Source: Siphonodentalium dalli
Taxonomy: Eukaryota > Mollusca > Scaphopoda > Gadilida > Siphonodentaliidae
Assembly: GCA_032622095.1 (NCBI GenBank)
Contig: CP136061.1
Coordinates: 192,454,369-192,518,368, forward strand
Direction of reading: 5' to 3'
DNA length: 64,000 nt
The notes beneath the pieces were generated by a model. That model saw nothing but the letters and a program-made list of their open reading frames with translations, was not told where the DNA came from and searched no databases. Positions within the stretch are counted from its first letter, which is position 1. Each line of letters starts with the position of its first letter. Below are positions 1 through 12,244 of the stretch, piece after piece. The translations under genes were made by a program, and so were the position numbers.

Positions 1-1205
1 GTAAATGGGAACGAGTCATTTTGGGGTCATTCGCCAAAAAAACATGGCCGCTGGCAGCCATCTTGGATTTCAAAATTCAATCTATTGGCGCAGGCTACAG
101 GTCGTACTTTTCGTCTGATCATCATGAAATATGTCATAGATGTTAGTATTGACATGTAGATGGGAGCGAGTGATTTTGGGATCGTTCGGCCAAAATACAT
201 GGCCGCCAGCAGCCATCTTGGATTTAACTCTTTGCATGACTAAATCCTTGGGCATGAGCTACAGGTCGTAGCTTTGGTCAGAACTTCATGAAATTTGTCA
301 TGGATGTTAACAATGACATGTCGATGGGAACGATTGATTTTGGGGTCATTCGGCAAAAAAAGATGGCCGCCAGCAGCCATTTTGGATTTTACTCTTTGTA
401 TGACTAAATCCTTTGGCACGGGCTACAGGTCGTACCTTTAGTCTGATCATCATGAAATTTGTCATGGCTATTGAAATCAGAATATAGATGGGAACGAGTC
501 ATTTTGGGGTCATTCGGACAAACAACATGGCCGCCAGTGGCCATCTTGGATTTCAAAATTCAATCCATTAGCACGGGCTACAGGTCGTACCTTTGGTCTG
601 ATCATCATGAAATTTGTCATGAATGTTGACATTGTCATGTAGATGGGAACGAGTTATTTTGGGGTTACTCGGCAAAAAACATGGCCACCAGCCGCCATTT
701 TGGATTTAAAAATTCAATCCATTGGCGCGGGCTACAGGTCATACTGCTCGTCTGATCATCATGAAATTTGTCATGGATGTTAATATTGACATGTAGATGG
801 GAACGAGTCATATTGGGGTCATTCGGCCAAAAAAAATGGCCACCAGAAGCCATCTTGGATTTAACTCTTTGCATGACTAAATCCTTTGGCACGGCCTACA
901 GGTTGTAGCTTTGGTCAGATCTTCATGAAATTTGTGACGGGTGTTAACAATGACATGTAGATGGGAATTATTCATTTTGGAGTCATTTGGACAAAAAACA
1001 TGGCTGCCAGCAGCCATCTTGGATTTTACTCTTTGCATGACTAAATCCTTTGACACAGGCTACAGGTCGTATCATTTGTCAGATCATCATGAAATTTGTA
1101 CTGGATGTTAATAATGACATGTAAATGGGAACGAGTCTTTTTGGGGTCATTTGGCAAAAAAACATGGCTGCCAGCGGCCATCTTAGATTTTACTCTTTGC
1201 ATAAC
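1..1205. repeat. Family A internal tandem array, about 150-168-bp monomers
   Basis: The phrases gctacaggtcgtac, catcatgaaatttgtcatg, gatgggaacgagtcatttt and ggccgccagcagccatcttg recur in the same order about seven times (near 83, 255, 420, 575, 729, 893 and 1060). Spacing varies from about 150 to 168 bp. A second array is the duplicate at 2926-4130. The monomer is not coding; reverse-strand open frames across it are repeat artefacts. Confidence 0.93.
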
Positions 1206-1500
1206 TAGGCCTTTAAACTTTCCACATTCCTAATCACTCCATTGACTTTAACACATGAAATTATTCCCTTTCCAAGTTGAGCTACAGTGTCATTGACACT
1301 TTCATTTAATCTCTCTATTCATTGCTCATCACAAAAAAATACCTTCTTTACAAAGTTGAGCTACAGTGTCATTGACACTTTCATATTGATAGCCCAATTT
1401 AAGGGGAAAGGATACCCACTTCTTTGGTTTAGAAAATAATAAAAATTTGCCGTCCATACAAATATTTATTATTGCCCACTCTCTTAACTGAGAGTCCAGG

Positions 1501-2619
1501 CACTGTGGAGGATCTATTCCTAGAAATGTGGTGCTCTCCCGAGCAATATTTACGTGCTTAGCGAGCAAATATTCTGGTGTTCTGTCACATTTTGCTCATT
1601 GTGCGACAGAGATGACATGCGTGGGTAATAAACACGCATTTTAGTAATGTTTTAAACGCAAATATTGGACGAATGTTTTCGGGATGGACGTGGCAAAGAA
1701 GGTGAGTAATATATGTTGTAATATTATTCCACTATATTGGCATACTGCCCAGTAATATAAATAAATTCCTCGATATTTTGCGTTTTTTGGGAAATTCATC
1801 ACTTCAACGGCGTATTACCAACTTAATACTGGTTATTGTAACTTTGAACGCCTGTTCCTCAATACATTCCTGAAGTCAATGCAACATGAAAATATCATTA
1901 ATAACATACCAAATCGAAGAAAACGACCATAAAATAGGTCTACATGTGTATTCCGGTGGTTTACTGAGTCATTCCGGTGCTTTGTGAACTGAATAATCGT
2001 TATTCCGATTGGCCACAATTACAGTTACACAATAAAAATACGTTCGACAATCATTTCCTGAACAAGAATTGAGCGTTTGTTATCAGTTATATCCAATAGA
2101 ACACATGGAAATAATTATAGATTACCTAGTTCATTCATATACTCCCCATTGCGTTTGCTACCCCTGAAATACGTGATTAAACGAACAAAGTATGCCTTTA
2201 TGGACGTATATGCGACGCAAAATAACATATTAAGTTTATTACCCCCTAACCAACACATACTATTTAGTATTTATTCGCTTTTTTGCTTGTTATAGCACAA
2301 TACATGATCCTGGGGAAAGCACTTAACTATTGGGAGAGCACTGAGAACTCTGTAAAGTATCGGAATATAATTATAAAATGTCGATTTACGGGCATTCCTA
2401 TGGGATTTCTTACATTTTCTCACATATCAATGTGAACATCAATATAAATAATCCATTGGTTAAAAGAAACCTGCGATATACTTACATAATCTGTAATTTT
2501 TCTTCACTTTTGTGCGGCGAAAATAAAAATTCCCCAGTAAAGCACCGGAATCTCACGATAAAAATTGATAAAAAAAATTGGTAGAGCACCACATTTCTAG
2601 GAATAGATCCTCCACAGTG
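1501..2619. mobile_element. hAT-like non-autonomous element, copy 1 (37-bp TIR, 8-bp TSD)
   Basis: The left end CACTGTGGAGGATCTATTCC (1501-1537 in full) is repeated exactly inverted at 2583-2619. The 8-bp sequence agtccagg stands on both sides (1493-1500 and 2620-2627). An 8-bp target duplication fits hAT (Merlin is an alternative). The 1119-bp interior has no transposase-like frame. A small ATG...AAG|gtgagt exon-like string is at about 1684-1705, of unknown meaning. Confidence 0.88.
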
Positions 2620-2774
2620 AGTCCAGGGCAGGAATCTTTTTATTATGGATAATTATAAAAATTATATAATTATCTATAAAGATTACTGCCCCCTGTGGTC
2701 CGGGCAAATGCCACTCTTGATTATTATTAATTGGTGGTAATTGTTCAGTTAATAAGTTCAACTGGTCCTTTGTT

Positions 2775-2802
2775 AGCTCAACTTACTTTGTAAGTTTGAG
2801 CT
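2775..2802 (+). repeat. Family A terminal hairpin
   Basis: AGCTCAACTTAC and GTAAGTTTGAGCT form a stem of about 12 bp with one bulged base. It marks the beginning of a family A element; the tandem monomers start about 60 bp further on after a 'gtccgtgtgtgcgtgtgtccgtc' -like stretch. Similar hairpins occur at 7763-7791 and, inverted, 22814-22843. Confidence 0.7.
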
Positions 2803-4425
2803 ATTTCCATGGTTTGTCGTCCGTGTGTGCGTGTGTCCGTCAACAATTTCTTTTGGCGCGGGCTACAGGTCACATACCTTTGGTCCGATGTTTATGAAGT
2901 TTGTCATGAATGTTGCCATTGACATGTAAATGGGAACGAGTCATTTTGGGGTCATTCGCCAAAAAAACATGGCCGCTGGCAGCCATCTTGGATTTCAAAA
3001 TTCAATCCATTGGCGCAGGCTACAGGTCGTACTTTTCGTCTGATCATCATGAAATATGTCATAGATGTTAGTATTGACATGTAGATGGGAGCGAGTGATT
3101 TTGGGATCGTTCGGCCAAAATACATGGACGCCAGCAGCCATCTTGGATTTAACTCTTTGCATGACTAAATCCTTGGGCATGAGCTACAGGTCGTAGCTTT
3201 GGTCAGAACTTCATGAAATTTGTCATGGATGTTAACAATGACATGTCGATGGGAACGAGTCATTTTGGGGTCATTCGGCAAAAAAACATGGCCGCCAGCA
3301 GCCATTTTGGATTTTACTCTTTGTATGACTAAATCCTTTGGCACGGGCTACAGGTCGTACCTTTAGTCTGATCATCATGAAATTTGTCATGGCTATTGAA
3401 ATCGGAATATAGATGGGAACGAGTCATTTTGGGATCATTCGGACAAACAACATGGCCGCCAGTGGCCATCTTGGATTTCAAAATTCAATCCATTAGCACG
3501 GGCTACAGGTCGTACCTTTGGTCTGATCATCATGAAATTTGTCATGAATGTTGACATTGTCATGTAGATGGGAACGAGTTATTTTGGGGTTATTCGGCAA
3601 AAAACATGGCCACCAGCCGCCATTTTGGATTTAAAAATTCAATCCATTGGCGCGGGCTACAGGTCATACTGCTCGTCTGATCATCATGAAATTTGTCATG
3701 GATGTTAATATTGACATGTAGATGGGAACGAGTCATATTGGGGTCATTCGGCCAAAAAAAATGGCCACCAGAAGCCATCTTGGATTTAACTCTTTGCATG
3801 ACTAAATCCTTTGGCACGGCCTACAGGTTGTAGCTTTGGTCAGATCTTCATGAAATTTGTGACGGGTGTTAACAATGACATGTAGATGGGAATTATTCAT
3901 TTTGGAGTCATTTGGACAAAAAACATGGCTGCCAGCAGCCATCTTGGATTTTACTCTTTGCATGACTAAATCCTTTGACACAGGCTACAGGTCGTATCAT
4001 TTGTCAGATCATCATGAAATTTGTACTGGATGTTAATAATGACATGTAAATGGGAACGAGTCTTTTTGGGGTCATTTGGCAAAAAAACATGGCTGCCAGC
4101 GGCCATCTTAGATTTTACTCTTTGCATAACTAGGCCTTTAAACTTTCCACATTCCTAATCACTCCATTGACTTTAACACATGAAATTATTCCCTTTCCAA
4201 GTTGAGCTACAGTGTCATTGACACTTTCATTTAATCTCTCTATTCATTGCTCATCACAAAAAAATACCTTCTTTACAAAGTTGAGCTACAGTGTCATTGA
4301 CACTTTCATATTGATAGCCCAATTTAAGGGGAAAGGATACCCACTTCTTTGGTTTAGAAAATAATAAAAATTTGCCGTCCATACAAATATTTATTATTGC
4401 CCACTCTCTTAACTGAGAGTCCAGG

Positions 4426-5544
4426 CACTGTGGAGGATCTATTCCTAGAAATGTGGTGCTCTCCCGAGCAATATTTACGTGCTTAGCGAGCAAATATTCT
4501 GGTGTTCTGTCACATTTTGCTCATTGTGCGACAGAGATGACATGCGTGGGTAATAAACACGCATTTTAGTAATGTTTTAAACGCAAATATTGGACGAATG
4601 TTTTCGGGATGGACGTGGCAAAGAAGGTGAGTAATATATGTTGTAATATTATTCCACTATATTGGCATACTGCCCAGTAATATAAATAAATTCCTCGATA
4701 TTTTGCGTTTTTTGGGAAATTCATCACTTCAACGGCGTATTACCAACTTAATACTGGTTATTGTAACTTTGAACGCCTGTTCCTCAATACATTCCTGAAG
4801 TCAATGCAACATGAAAATATCATTAATAACATACCAAATCGAAGAAAACGACCATAAAATAGGTCTACATGTGTATTCCGGTGGTTTACTGAGTCATTCC
4901 GGTGCTTTGTGAACTGAATAATCGTTATTCCGATTGGCCACAATTACAGTTACACAATAAAAATACGTTCGACAATCATTTCCTGAACAACAATTGAGCG
5001 TTTGTTATCAGTTATATCCAATAGAACACATGGAAATAATTATAGATTACCTAGTTCATTCATATACTCCCCATTGCGTTTGCTACCCCTGAAATACGTG
5101 ATTAAACGAACAAAGTATGCCTTTATGGACGTATATGCGACGCAAAATAACATATTAAGTTTATTACCCCCTAACCAACACATACTATTTAGTATTTATT
5201 CGCTTTTTTGCTTGTTATAGCACAATACATGATCCTGGGGAAAGCACTTGACTATTGGGAGAGCACTGAGAACTCTGTAAAGTATCGGAATATAATTATA
5301 AAATGTCGATTTACGGGCATTCCTATGGGATTTCTTACATTTTCTCACATATCATTGTGAACATCAATATAAATAATCCATTGGTTAAAAGAAACCTGCG
5401 ATATACTTACATAATCTGTAATTTTTCTTCACTTTTGTGCGGCGAAAATAAAAATTCCCCAGTAAAGCACCGGAATCTCACGATAAAAATTGATAAAAAA
5501 AATTGGTAGATCACCACATTTCTAGGAATAGATCCTCCACAGTG
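4426..5544. mobile_element. hAT-like non-autonomous element, copy 2
   Basis: Counterpart of the element at 1501-2619 inside the second unit of the 2925-bp duplication. Same flanking agtccagg (4418-4425 and 5545-5552). The right inverted repeat has one change (gatcacc instead of gagcacc near 5508). Its presence is explained by the segmental duplication, not by a second insertion. Confidence 0.88.
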
Positions 5545-5665
5545 AGTCCAGGGCAGGAATCTTTTTATTATGGATAATTATAAAAATTATATAATTATCT
5601 ATAAAGATTACTGCCCCCTGTGGTCCGGGCAAATGCCACTCTTGATTATTATTAATTGGTGGTAA

Positions 5666-6053
5666 TAGATGTTAGTATTGACATGTAGATGGGAGCGAGT
5701 GATTTTGGGATCGTTCGGCCAAAATACATGGCCGCCAGCAGCCATCTTGGATTTAACTCTTTGCATGACTAAATCCTTGGGCATGGGCTACAGGTCGTAG
5801 CTTTGGTCAGAACTTCATGAAATTTGTCATGGATGTTAACAATGACATGTCGATGAGTCCTTTTGGGGTCAATTGGCCAAAAAACATGGCCACCAGCAGC
5901 CATCTTGGATTTTACTCTTTGCATGACTAAATCCTTTGGCACATGTTAGACATTTCAATTAGCACCTTTCCTATTCCTCCATTTACTGTCAACCATTAAA
6001 TTATTCCCCTACCTAAGTTGAGCTACAGTGTCATTGACACTTTCATTCAACTT
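5666..6053. repeat. Family A partial array and 3' end
   Basis: Starts inside a monomer (atagatgttagtattgacat), continues through two further monomers to about 5945, and ends with the family terminal string aagttgagctacagtgtc followed by attgacactttcat, which contains the perfect small hairpin AGTGTCATTGACACT. Confidence 0.8.
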
Positions 6054-6972
6054 ATCTGAACATTCCTGGTGGAACTTCTTGTCAATGAGTATCAGTAGAG
6101 AAAGGGTTAAGAATTGAGTGGCAGCTTCAATGAGGTTATTCTATTTTGAGCACAAGAACAATTCTACAAACTGCTTGAAACCCTGCTGAATATTTATCAT
6201 AATAAAAACCAATAACCAAACTGAATTTACCAGTTACATAATTAAATTATAATTCAAAGTTTTATCTCAACTTTCATTAATGCCATTATTTGACTGGTGG
6301 TATAAATATCTATTTAAGCATTCATAACTAGTGTGGTTATTGGTTTATTTTCACACTTGATATTTGTGGATGTAGTGATCTCAACACTGGGAAAAGCTGA
6401 AGCAATATTAGGTGCAAATTAATAAACCTCTTGAATAAAGAAAGTTCCCCTTACTAGTAATACATTCTGATTGTCCTATCTCTCCAGAGATGTATCCGAT
6501 TGCCATGAAATTTTGCTTATTTGTTCATCATCAGTCTGATTTACAATATTAACAGTGAACATTTGATTGGCATTATGCTTGAATGAACACCATTTTAATG
6601 GGGGGAAAAATAGCAGCTGAGACTTCAAACTAAAAATTTAGGTATTATCCCCATTGCAATTTTATCACAATTGCAATTCCCAAAGGGCTGAATGAGTGTC
6701 CTCATCACTCCCTCAATTTGCAGACATGGTTATTGCAAAGTGAGTTTGTTAGAGACCTTGGAACTGTATAAATGCTTATCACGCAAACTTATGGGAAGTG
6801 CAATTGTGATTGTTCTCACCAACAGTCGTTCATGTCGACATTGGTACAAATTGCATTTGTAGCATTGTTTGGTAAGATTCCAATTAGGTCAAACAAAGGG
6901 TGTTCTAGGGTGTTCATGAATATTCAAAACTCCATATATGGAATGCTACTCCAGAACTTTGACATGTGGCAC
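6054..6972. other. AT-rich stretch without recognised features
   Basis: I see no conserved reading frame, RNA gene or clear repeat here. It lies downstream of the ING3 stop codon and may be intergenic. Confidence 0.4.
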
Positions 6973-6976
6973 TTAA

Positions 6977-7391
6977 ATGTACTCAATCCGACCAGAGGGT
7001 CCCCATCTCAACAGATTCCAACAACAACAATCCGATCAGAGGGTCCTATATTACTATTTCTTTGGCTTTGGTCGAGGAACCCATCAAACAAAGCTCAGAG
7101 TTATTAGATATTGATTTTTGAATTTCGTTTCCTGCTCGAGATTTGTACACCAAAACTCTATTCAAACAGACAAGGATGGATAACTCTAAAATCAAGTGGT
7201 AATAATAACGCAATTTTGATTGAGATCTGGGCCAGAAAGTATTCCCGATAATGAAAAATAATAGATTTCTAAAATCGATATCTAACAAATCTGAGCTTTG
7301 ATGGGTGACTTTCTCGACCTGAATCAAATATTTTTGACCCCTGAAGCCATTGAAATAGTTATTGAGAAGAGTTTTATCGGATTGAGTACCT
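6977..7391. mobile_element. Family B TTAA-flanked foldback MITE, copy 1
   Basis: Left end atgtactcaatccgac and right end tcggattgagtacct are inverted and bordered by TTAA on both sides (6973-6976 and 7392-7395). The second, inner inverted string tttctttggctt / gaagccattgaaat is shared with the other B copies. No coding capacity. Confidence 0.82.
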
Positions 7392-7762
7392 TTAAACCAC
7401 GGAATGGGGGCTGGCTGGATCGAATATGGTAGCGACTCAGTGATCTTGCTTATTCACCCACACACCCGCTGTCCAGCCTATAGCTGTCCTATTTTTTAAA
7501 TCAATACTTTTGGGTTTCTCGCATTCCGATTGGTCAATATCAGCAGTTTTGGTTTGGATTTCGGGAGAAGTCTTCTCCCCTGTCAACATCAAGAGCTGAA
7601 AAGAAGATGCATCCCTCCGAGAAAATGGTCATGGAGCACAGTGTCAGCCAAATGCATTGGTAGCCCTTACTGTATAGACCATGAGCTACCATATGTCCAC
7701 CCCCACGCAGATTTTTGCCAACTGTTTTTCCTGATAGACTGATGTAATTTTCACACATTTTT

Positions 7763-8605
7763 AGCTCAACTTTACTTGTAAAGTTTGAGCTATTGCCATG
7801 GGTTGGTATCTGTTGTACATGTTTGTGTGCATACGTGTATCCATCAACAATTTCCATTAGTATGGGCTACAGGTCATACCTTTGATCAGATCATTATTAA
7901 ATTTTTCATGGCAGTTGACATGTAGATGGCAAACAAGTAATTTTGGGGTCATTCACCCATAATACATGGCCGCCAGTAGTCTTCTTGGATTTTACTCTTT
8001 GCATGACTAAATCCTTCGGCACAGGCTACAATTCACACCTTTTGTTGGATCATTATGAAATTTGTCATCGCTGTTGACATTGGTATGTAGATGCGAACGA
8101 GTCATTTTGAAGTCATTCGGCCAAAAGACATGGCCGCCAGTGGCCATCTTGGATTTTACTATGTATGACAATCCTTTGGTGCACTCTACAACTTCCCTTG
8201 CCCAATCGTCACTAAACTTCACATGGATCTTCGGGGTGACCACAAGATGGGAGTAATCTAATTTTTCCGAATTTAGTTAAAAAACATGGCCACCGGCAGC
8301 CATTAATTTTGGCTTTTACTCATAGTCCACATCCTTCATCTGATCATCACCAAACTTCATAGTGATCTTCGGGGTGACCACTAAATTGGAGCTATCAAAT
8401 GTTTTGAAAAATTCATTGGAAAACATTGCCACCAGCGGCAATCTTGGATTTTACTTTCTATTTATCTCTTCACGTTGATATCTAGAATGATTAAACAATT
8501 CAACATTGCTATAATCCCTCCATTGACTGTAACACATGAAATTATCCCCTCTCCAAGTTGAGCTACATGTAGAGTGTTACCGACACTTCATTCTGCTTGT
8601 TTGCC
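7763..8605 (+). mobile_element. Family A element with both terminal hairpins
   Basis: Begins with the hairpin AGCTCAACTTTAC...GTAAAGTTTGAGCT (7763-7791), passes through degenerate ~160-bp monomers containing catggccgccagtggccatc, and ends with caagttgagctacatgtaga followed by agtgttaccgacact, a degenerate form of the 3' hairpin. It is the best single view of the complete family A layout in this window. Confidence 0.72.
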
Positions 8606-8870
8606 ACTCAGGCATTTGGGCTTTTTCATTTTATAGTGATTTTCAACAAACTACTGTGATTTTTTTGGCGATAAAATCCTTATTGGGGGTAGGGGAAATA
8701 TTTCTCTCAAAATTAATACTAAAACTATATGTATCTTTCAAACTCAGTTTCATTCCAACGGCATATAATAAGTGTCCGCGTCAATAGCTTTACATGGGCA
8801 TCTGATTCAACATTTTTTTTAAAGTGGCACAGACGATACAGCTACTGTGTGAATTAACATAAACTATTAA

Positions 8871-9350
8871 AGGTACTCAATCCGAACAGAGGGTCCCCAT
8901 TTCAACAGATTCCAACAACAACAATCCGATCAGAGGGTCCTATATTACTATTTCTTTGGCTTTGGGGGTAAAAAATATTTGATTCGAGTCGAGGAACCCA
9001 TCAAACAAAGCTCAGAGTTATTAGATATTGATTTTTGAAATTTGTTATTTACTCGAGATGAGTACTAATAATTGCCTTCAACTGCCGTAATCTGCTCGGG
9101 ATGTGTACACCAAAATCTATTCAAACAGACAAGGATGGATAACTCTAAAATCAAGTGGTAATAATAACGCAATTTTGACTGAGTTCTGGGCCAGAAAGTA
9201 TTCCCGATAATGAAAAATAATAGATTTCTAAAATCGATATCTAACAAATCTGAGCTTTGATGGGTGACTTCCTCGACTCGAATCAAATATTTTTGACCCC
9301 CGAAGCCATTGAAATAGTAATTTTGAGGAGTTTTATCGGATTGAGTACCT
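8871..9350. mobile_element. Family B TTAA-flanked foldback MITE, copy 2
   Basis: aggtactcaatccgaacaga at the left, ttatcggattgagtacct at the right, with TTAA at 8867-8870 and 9351-9354. The interior is largely inverted: tttctttggctttgggggta on the left pairs with cccccgaagccattgaaata on the right. A 60-bp segment near 9050-9110 is extra relative to copy 1. Confidence 0.85.
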
Positions 9351-9512
9351 TTAACAATCCCAATGTTTCCATGATTTTTCATGAGACATAGGCCAGGACT
9401 GTTTCTATAACAATCCATGAACACTTGGATGTATATAGGTAATCAATGTTCACATTTCGAGGTCGATTTTTTTTTTAAAGTTTTAATGAAATATTGTCAA
9501 CCTTTACATTAA

Positions 9513-9962
9513 AGGCCCACTTAATTTTCGAACCCCCAGATCACATATATAAAATATATGCCATGTTATATACCATTTTTAAGAGGAAGCTCCAAAACAT
9601 TGTATTATCAACTTATCCGGTGTAATAAACTGTGAACATGTTGTTTTTGTTGAGTTACAGACGTGTTTTTTTCATCTGGATTGTAGTTAAAATTGTATTA
9701 TTTTCAATGGAGGGGGAATAAGTCTAAATCTTATTCCCCTTCCATTGAAAATACATTTTTAGTTTGCATTCTGGGAGCCAAATGGGGGTAATCTTTATAT
9801 GATTTCAGCTGTTTTATATTTCTCTGTGGGCATCTTCTGAGACAGACGTTTCAAATGGTTTTAATAACAATCTATGCCATTGTTATCTAGATTGTTATTA
9901 AAACCGTATGTCAAGCCACTATAAAAAAGAAATAATCAGTGACTCGAAAATTAAGTGGGCCT
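9513..9962. mobile_element. TTAA-flanked foldback element with two inner hairpins
   Basis: aggcccacttaattttcga at the left and tcgaaaattaagtgggcct at the right, with TTAA on both sides (9509-9512, 9963-9966). Inside are two further inverted repeats, about 9700-9760 (ttcaatggagggggaataag with its complement) and 9858-9906 (ggttttaataacaatcta with its complement). Non-coding. Confidence 0.85.
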
Positions 9963-11273
9963 TTAACTTAATTCGAAAACAACTTAAACAAATCTATCGT
10001 TATATCATGGTTGCACATATATTCACAACAAAACTCTTCGAAAGCATATTGGATATTATTCTACTTGTGACTCGGCCCCGTCATATTTCGACCGAATATT
10101 TCATACCCAAAACATATACATTATCATCACAGTATTAGAGACAAAGTCTTGACACAATTGAAGGAACTTCAGATATATATCATGAGCTGCATGTAGACCC
10201 CCCTCCTCTTAGTGGTTATAATATCTTTGCAGAACTATATCAGTCGTTCAATTTGCCGGTTGTTTGCCATCTGGCTATTGGGGCTTTCTAGATTTATCGG
10301 TCATTGAATTCAAGATGGCCACCAAAATTGAATATCTGACCTGGTAAATTTTAATTCGCAATTACTCAGGAAGTGTGTGAGGTATTAAGTCATGCGATAT
10401 GTCATTCTATTGATAATTCAGTTTGTACTCCTTATTTATAGGTATGAATAAATTTCATACATTCAAAATGGCTGCCAAACATGGGCATTATGTAACCCAT
10501 ACCATACCATACATGGTATGGGTACACATAAAAAGGAGCATAACTCGAAAAATTCGCAAAAGCGAATTGACCTGTGTCTTGTCAGATGGGAAGTTGAGCT
10601 GTATGTTCTAAAATATCATCTATATACCAAATCCCATGGAATTCCGATTAATATTGTTCAAGTTATGATCCGGACAATGGATGGACGTGCTGATTACAAT
10701 AGTCCGAAATATTTTCGGGAAACAACTAAGTAGTATGCGTCCTGATCACTCTTAGTGGCAGTTTCATATTTGATGATAGTGTGAATCTCTATGGAGTCCG
10801 AAGGGTGTACAATTTGGAGAGGTTTTACTTATACACCCACCTAAGCTCCCGGATTACCTATAAACCCAGCCTAACTTCCTGAATTAGGAGTGGAAAAGCA
10901 ATCATTTCTTCACATGTTAGAAGAACATAGCAATTAGGAGAATAAACTTTAAATACAAAAAAAAGTTTATTTTTATCACACATGGCAACAACAGGAAAAA
11001 TTGACAAAGTGGAATAAACATGCTTTACAACATGGAACATTTCACCAAATTACCATATCTTTGAGTTTCCGCTTGTATCTTCTGGCATACATTGTCACAT
11101 CGTTTCAACATCATAAGGTGGATGGTCACTGATATTACATTACAAATAAGTGACTATATAATTCCTCCAGTATCTTATGAGGAGGAAGCAGGCAGAATTT
11201 TATGCGGACACATGCTTCTGAATTAAGTGACTAAAATATTCTCAACAGCCAAAGATGGTAATATAAGATATAA
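9963..11273. other. Mostly unique sequence with one mollusc-style repeat fragment
   Basis: Nothing gene-like. About 10460-10720 holds a decayed repeat with accatacatggtatgggtac (an inverted string) and the phrases gagcataactcgaaaaattc and atggatggacgtgctgatta. The same type of end recurs near 58600-58625. Confidence 0.45.
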
Positions 11274-11718
11274 AGGTACTCAATCCGATCAGGCGGTCCC
11301 AATATCATCAAGTTACAACAACAACAAAATTTCTTCAAACTTCGCTTTAGTTATCAGAATCGATTAATTGCAACAAAATAATGCTAACCACTGTCAACTC
11401 TGGTATCAAATTTCCCATAACGTGTTGTTTATCAACATTTTGTTCAAAGAAATATAGCCGTATTATCACTTGAGTATCCCAAAATTTGGCCGTATTACCA
11501 CTTGATTTTAGGGTTATCCATCTTCGTCCACAATTTTGTCCGATACTGTCCGTTTGATGACATTTTTCTGGGCCACAAATAATAACAATACCGGTGATAA
11601 CAAACTTCAAAAATTTATATCCAATCACTCTGAGCTTTGATGGGTGGGTTCCTCGACTCAAATCAAATATTTTTTACCCCCGAAGCCACAGAAATAGCAA
11701 TTTAGGATAATGCATCTT
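11274..11718. mobile_element. Family B foldback MITE, copy 3 (degenerate right end)
   Basis: Left end aggtactcaatccgatcagg is intact. The right side keeps gatgggtgggttcctcgact and cccccgaagccacagaaata but the terminal repeat has decayed to gcatctttaa. The left flank reads ATAA instead of TTAA. Confidence 0.75.
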
Positions 11719-12036
11719 TAATGACTCAATTTCACAACTATTTTATATAGTTATATAAAACACAGAATCCCAGAAGGAGCATCATTAAAGATAGTTTAGC
11801 TCTTCTTGGTTTTTACATCATTTCTAAAAAACCCAATTTCAAGGCAATAACTTTTTTGGTGAATAAAACAGATAATTTTTTTTAGCTCAAACATGTGTGG
11901 CAATTTTTAGAACTAATAACACACCAAAACTTGCAGCGTCTTATAAAACAGACCATTACTAAAATGAGACTGGTTTGACTTATTTTGATCATCGCCATTT
12001 CAACCAGTTGGTCACATGATCAGTGATACAACTTAA

Positions 12037-12240
12037 CCCTTTCACTGCCAAGTCAGTTTTTTGTATCAACCCATATTTCCTTGATCATTTTTCAAAGTTA
12101 TTGATTATAATAATGTAATACATTGATGGAAATAGCTCTAAGAGCTCTTTCCATCAATGTATCACATTATAATCAATAAATTTGAAAAATGATCAAGGAA
12201 ATATGGGTTGATACAAAAATCAGACTTGGCACTGAAAGGG
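12037..12240. mobile_element. Family P palindromic MITE, copy 1 (TTAA, CCCTTT ends)
   Basis: Starts CCCTTTCACTGCCAAGTC and ends GACTTGGCACTGAAAGGG between two TTAA sites (12033-12036, 12241-12244). The whole 204 bp folds on itself around tagctctaagagctctttcc. TTAA target sites and CCC-starting ends are characteristic of piggyBac-type elements, so a non-autonomous piggyBac relative is the best guess. Confidence 0.85.
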
Positions 12241-12244
12241 TTAA

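Larger units (their letters stand above)
1..5850. repeat. 2925-bp tandem duplication with a partial third unit
   Basis: Bases 1-2740 recur at 2926-5665 at an exact offset of 2925, with only scattered single-base differences (for example near 2065, 2311 and 2434). The second unit then jumps at about 5666 to sequence equal to about 138-325 of the first unit. Each unit contains a satellite-like array plus an 8-bp-TSD element; both copies of that element have the same flanking duplication, so it was present before the unit was duplicated. The left limit may lie outside the window. Confidence 0.95.

Noticed and set aside
665-892. Small reverse-strand proteins starting [14 protein letters not shown], found at several places
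   Set aside because: They recur because they translate the ~160-bp family A monomer; no conserved protein motif is present.
1-1205. Regular repeats with variable parts, superficially array-like
   Set aside because: Monomers are about 160 bp, diverged along their whole length, and there are no short identical repeats with unique spacers. It is a eukaryotic satellite-like array, not CRISPR.
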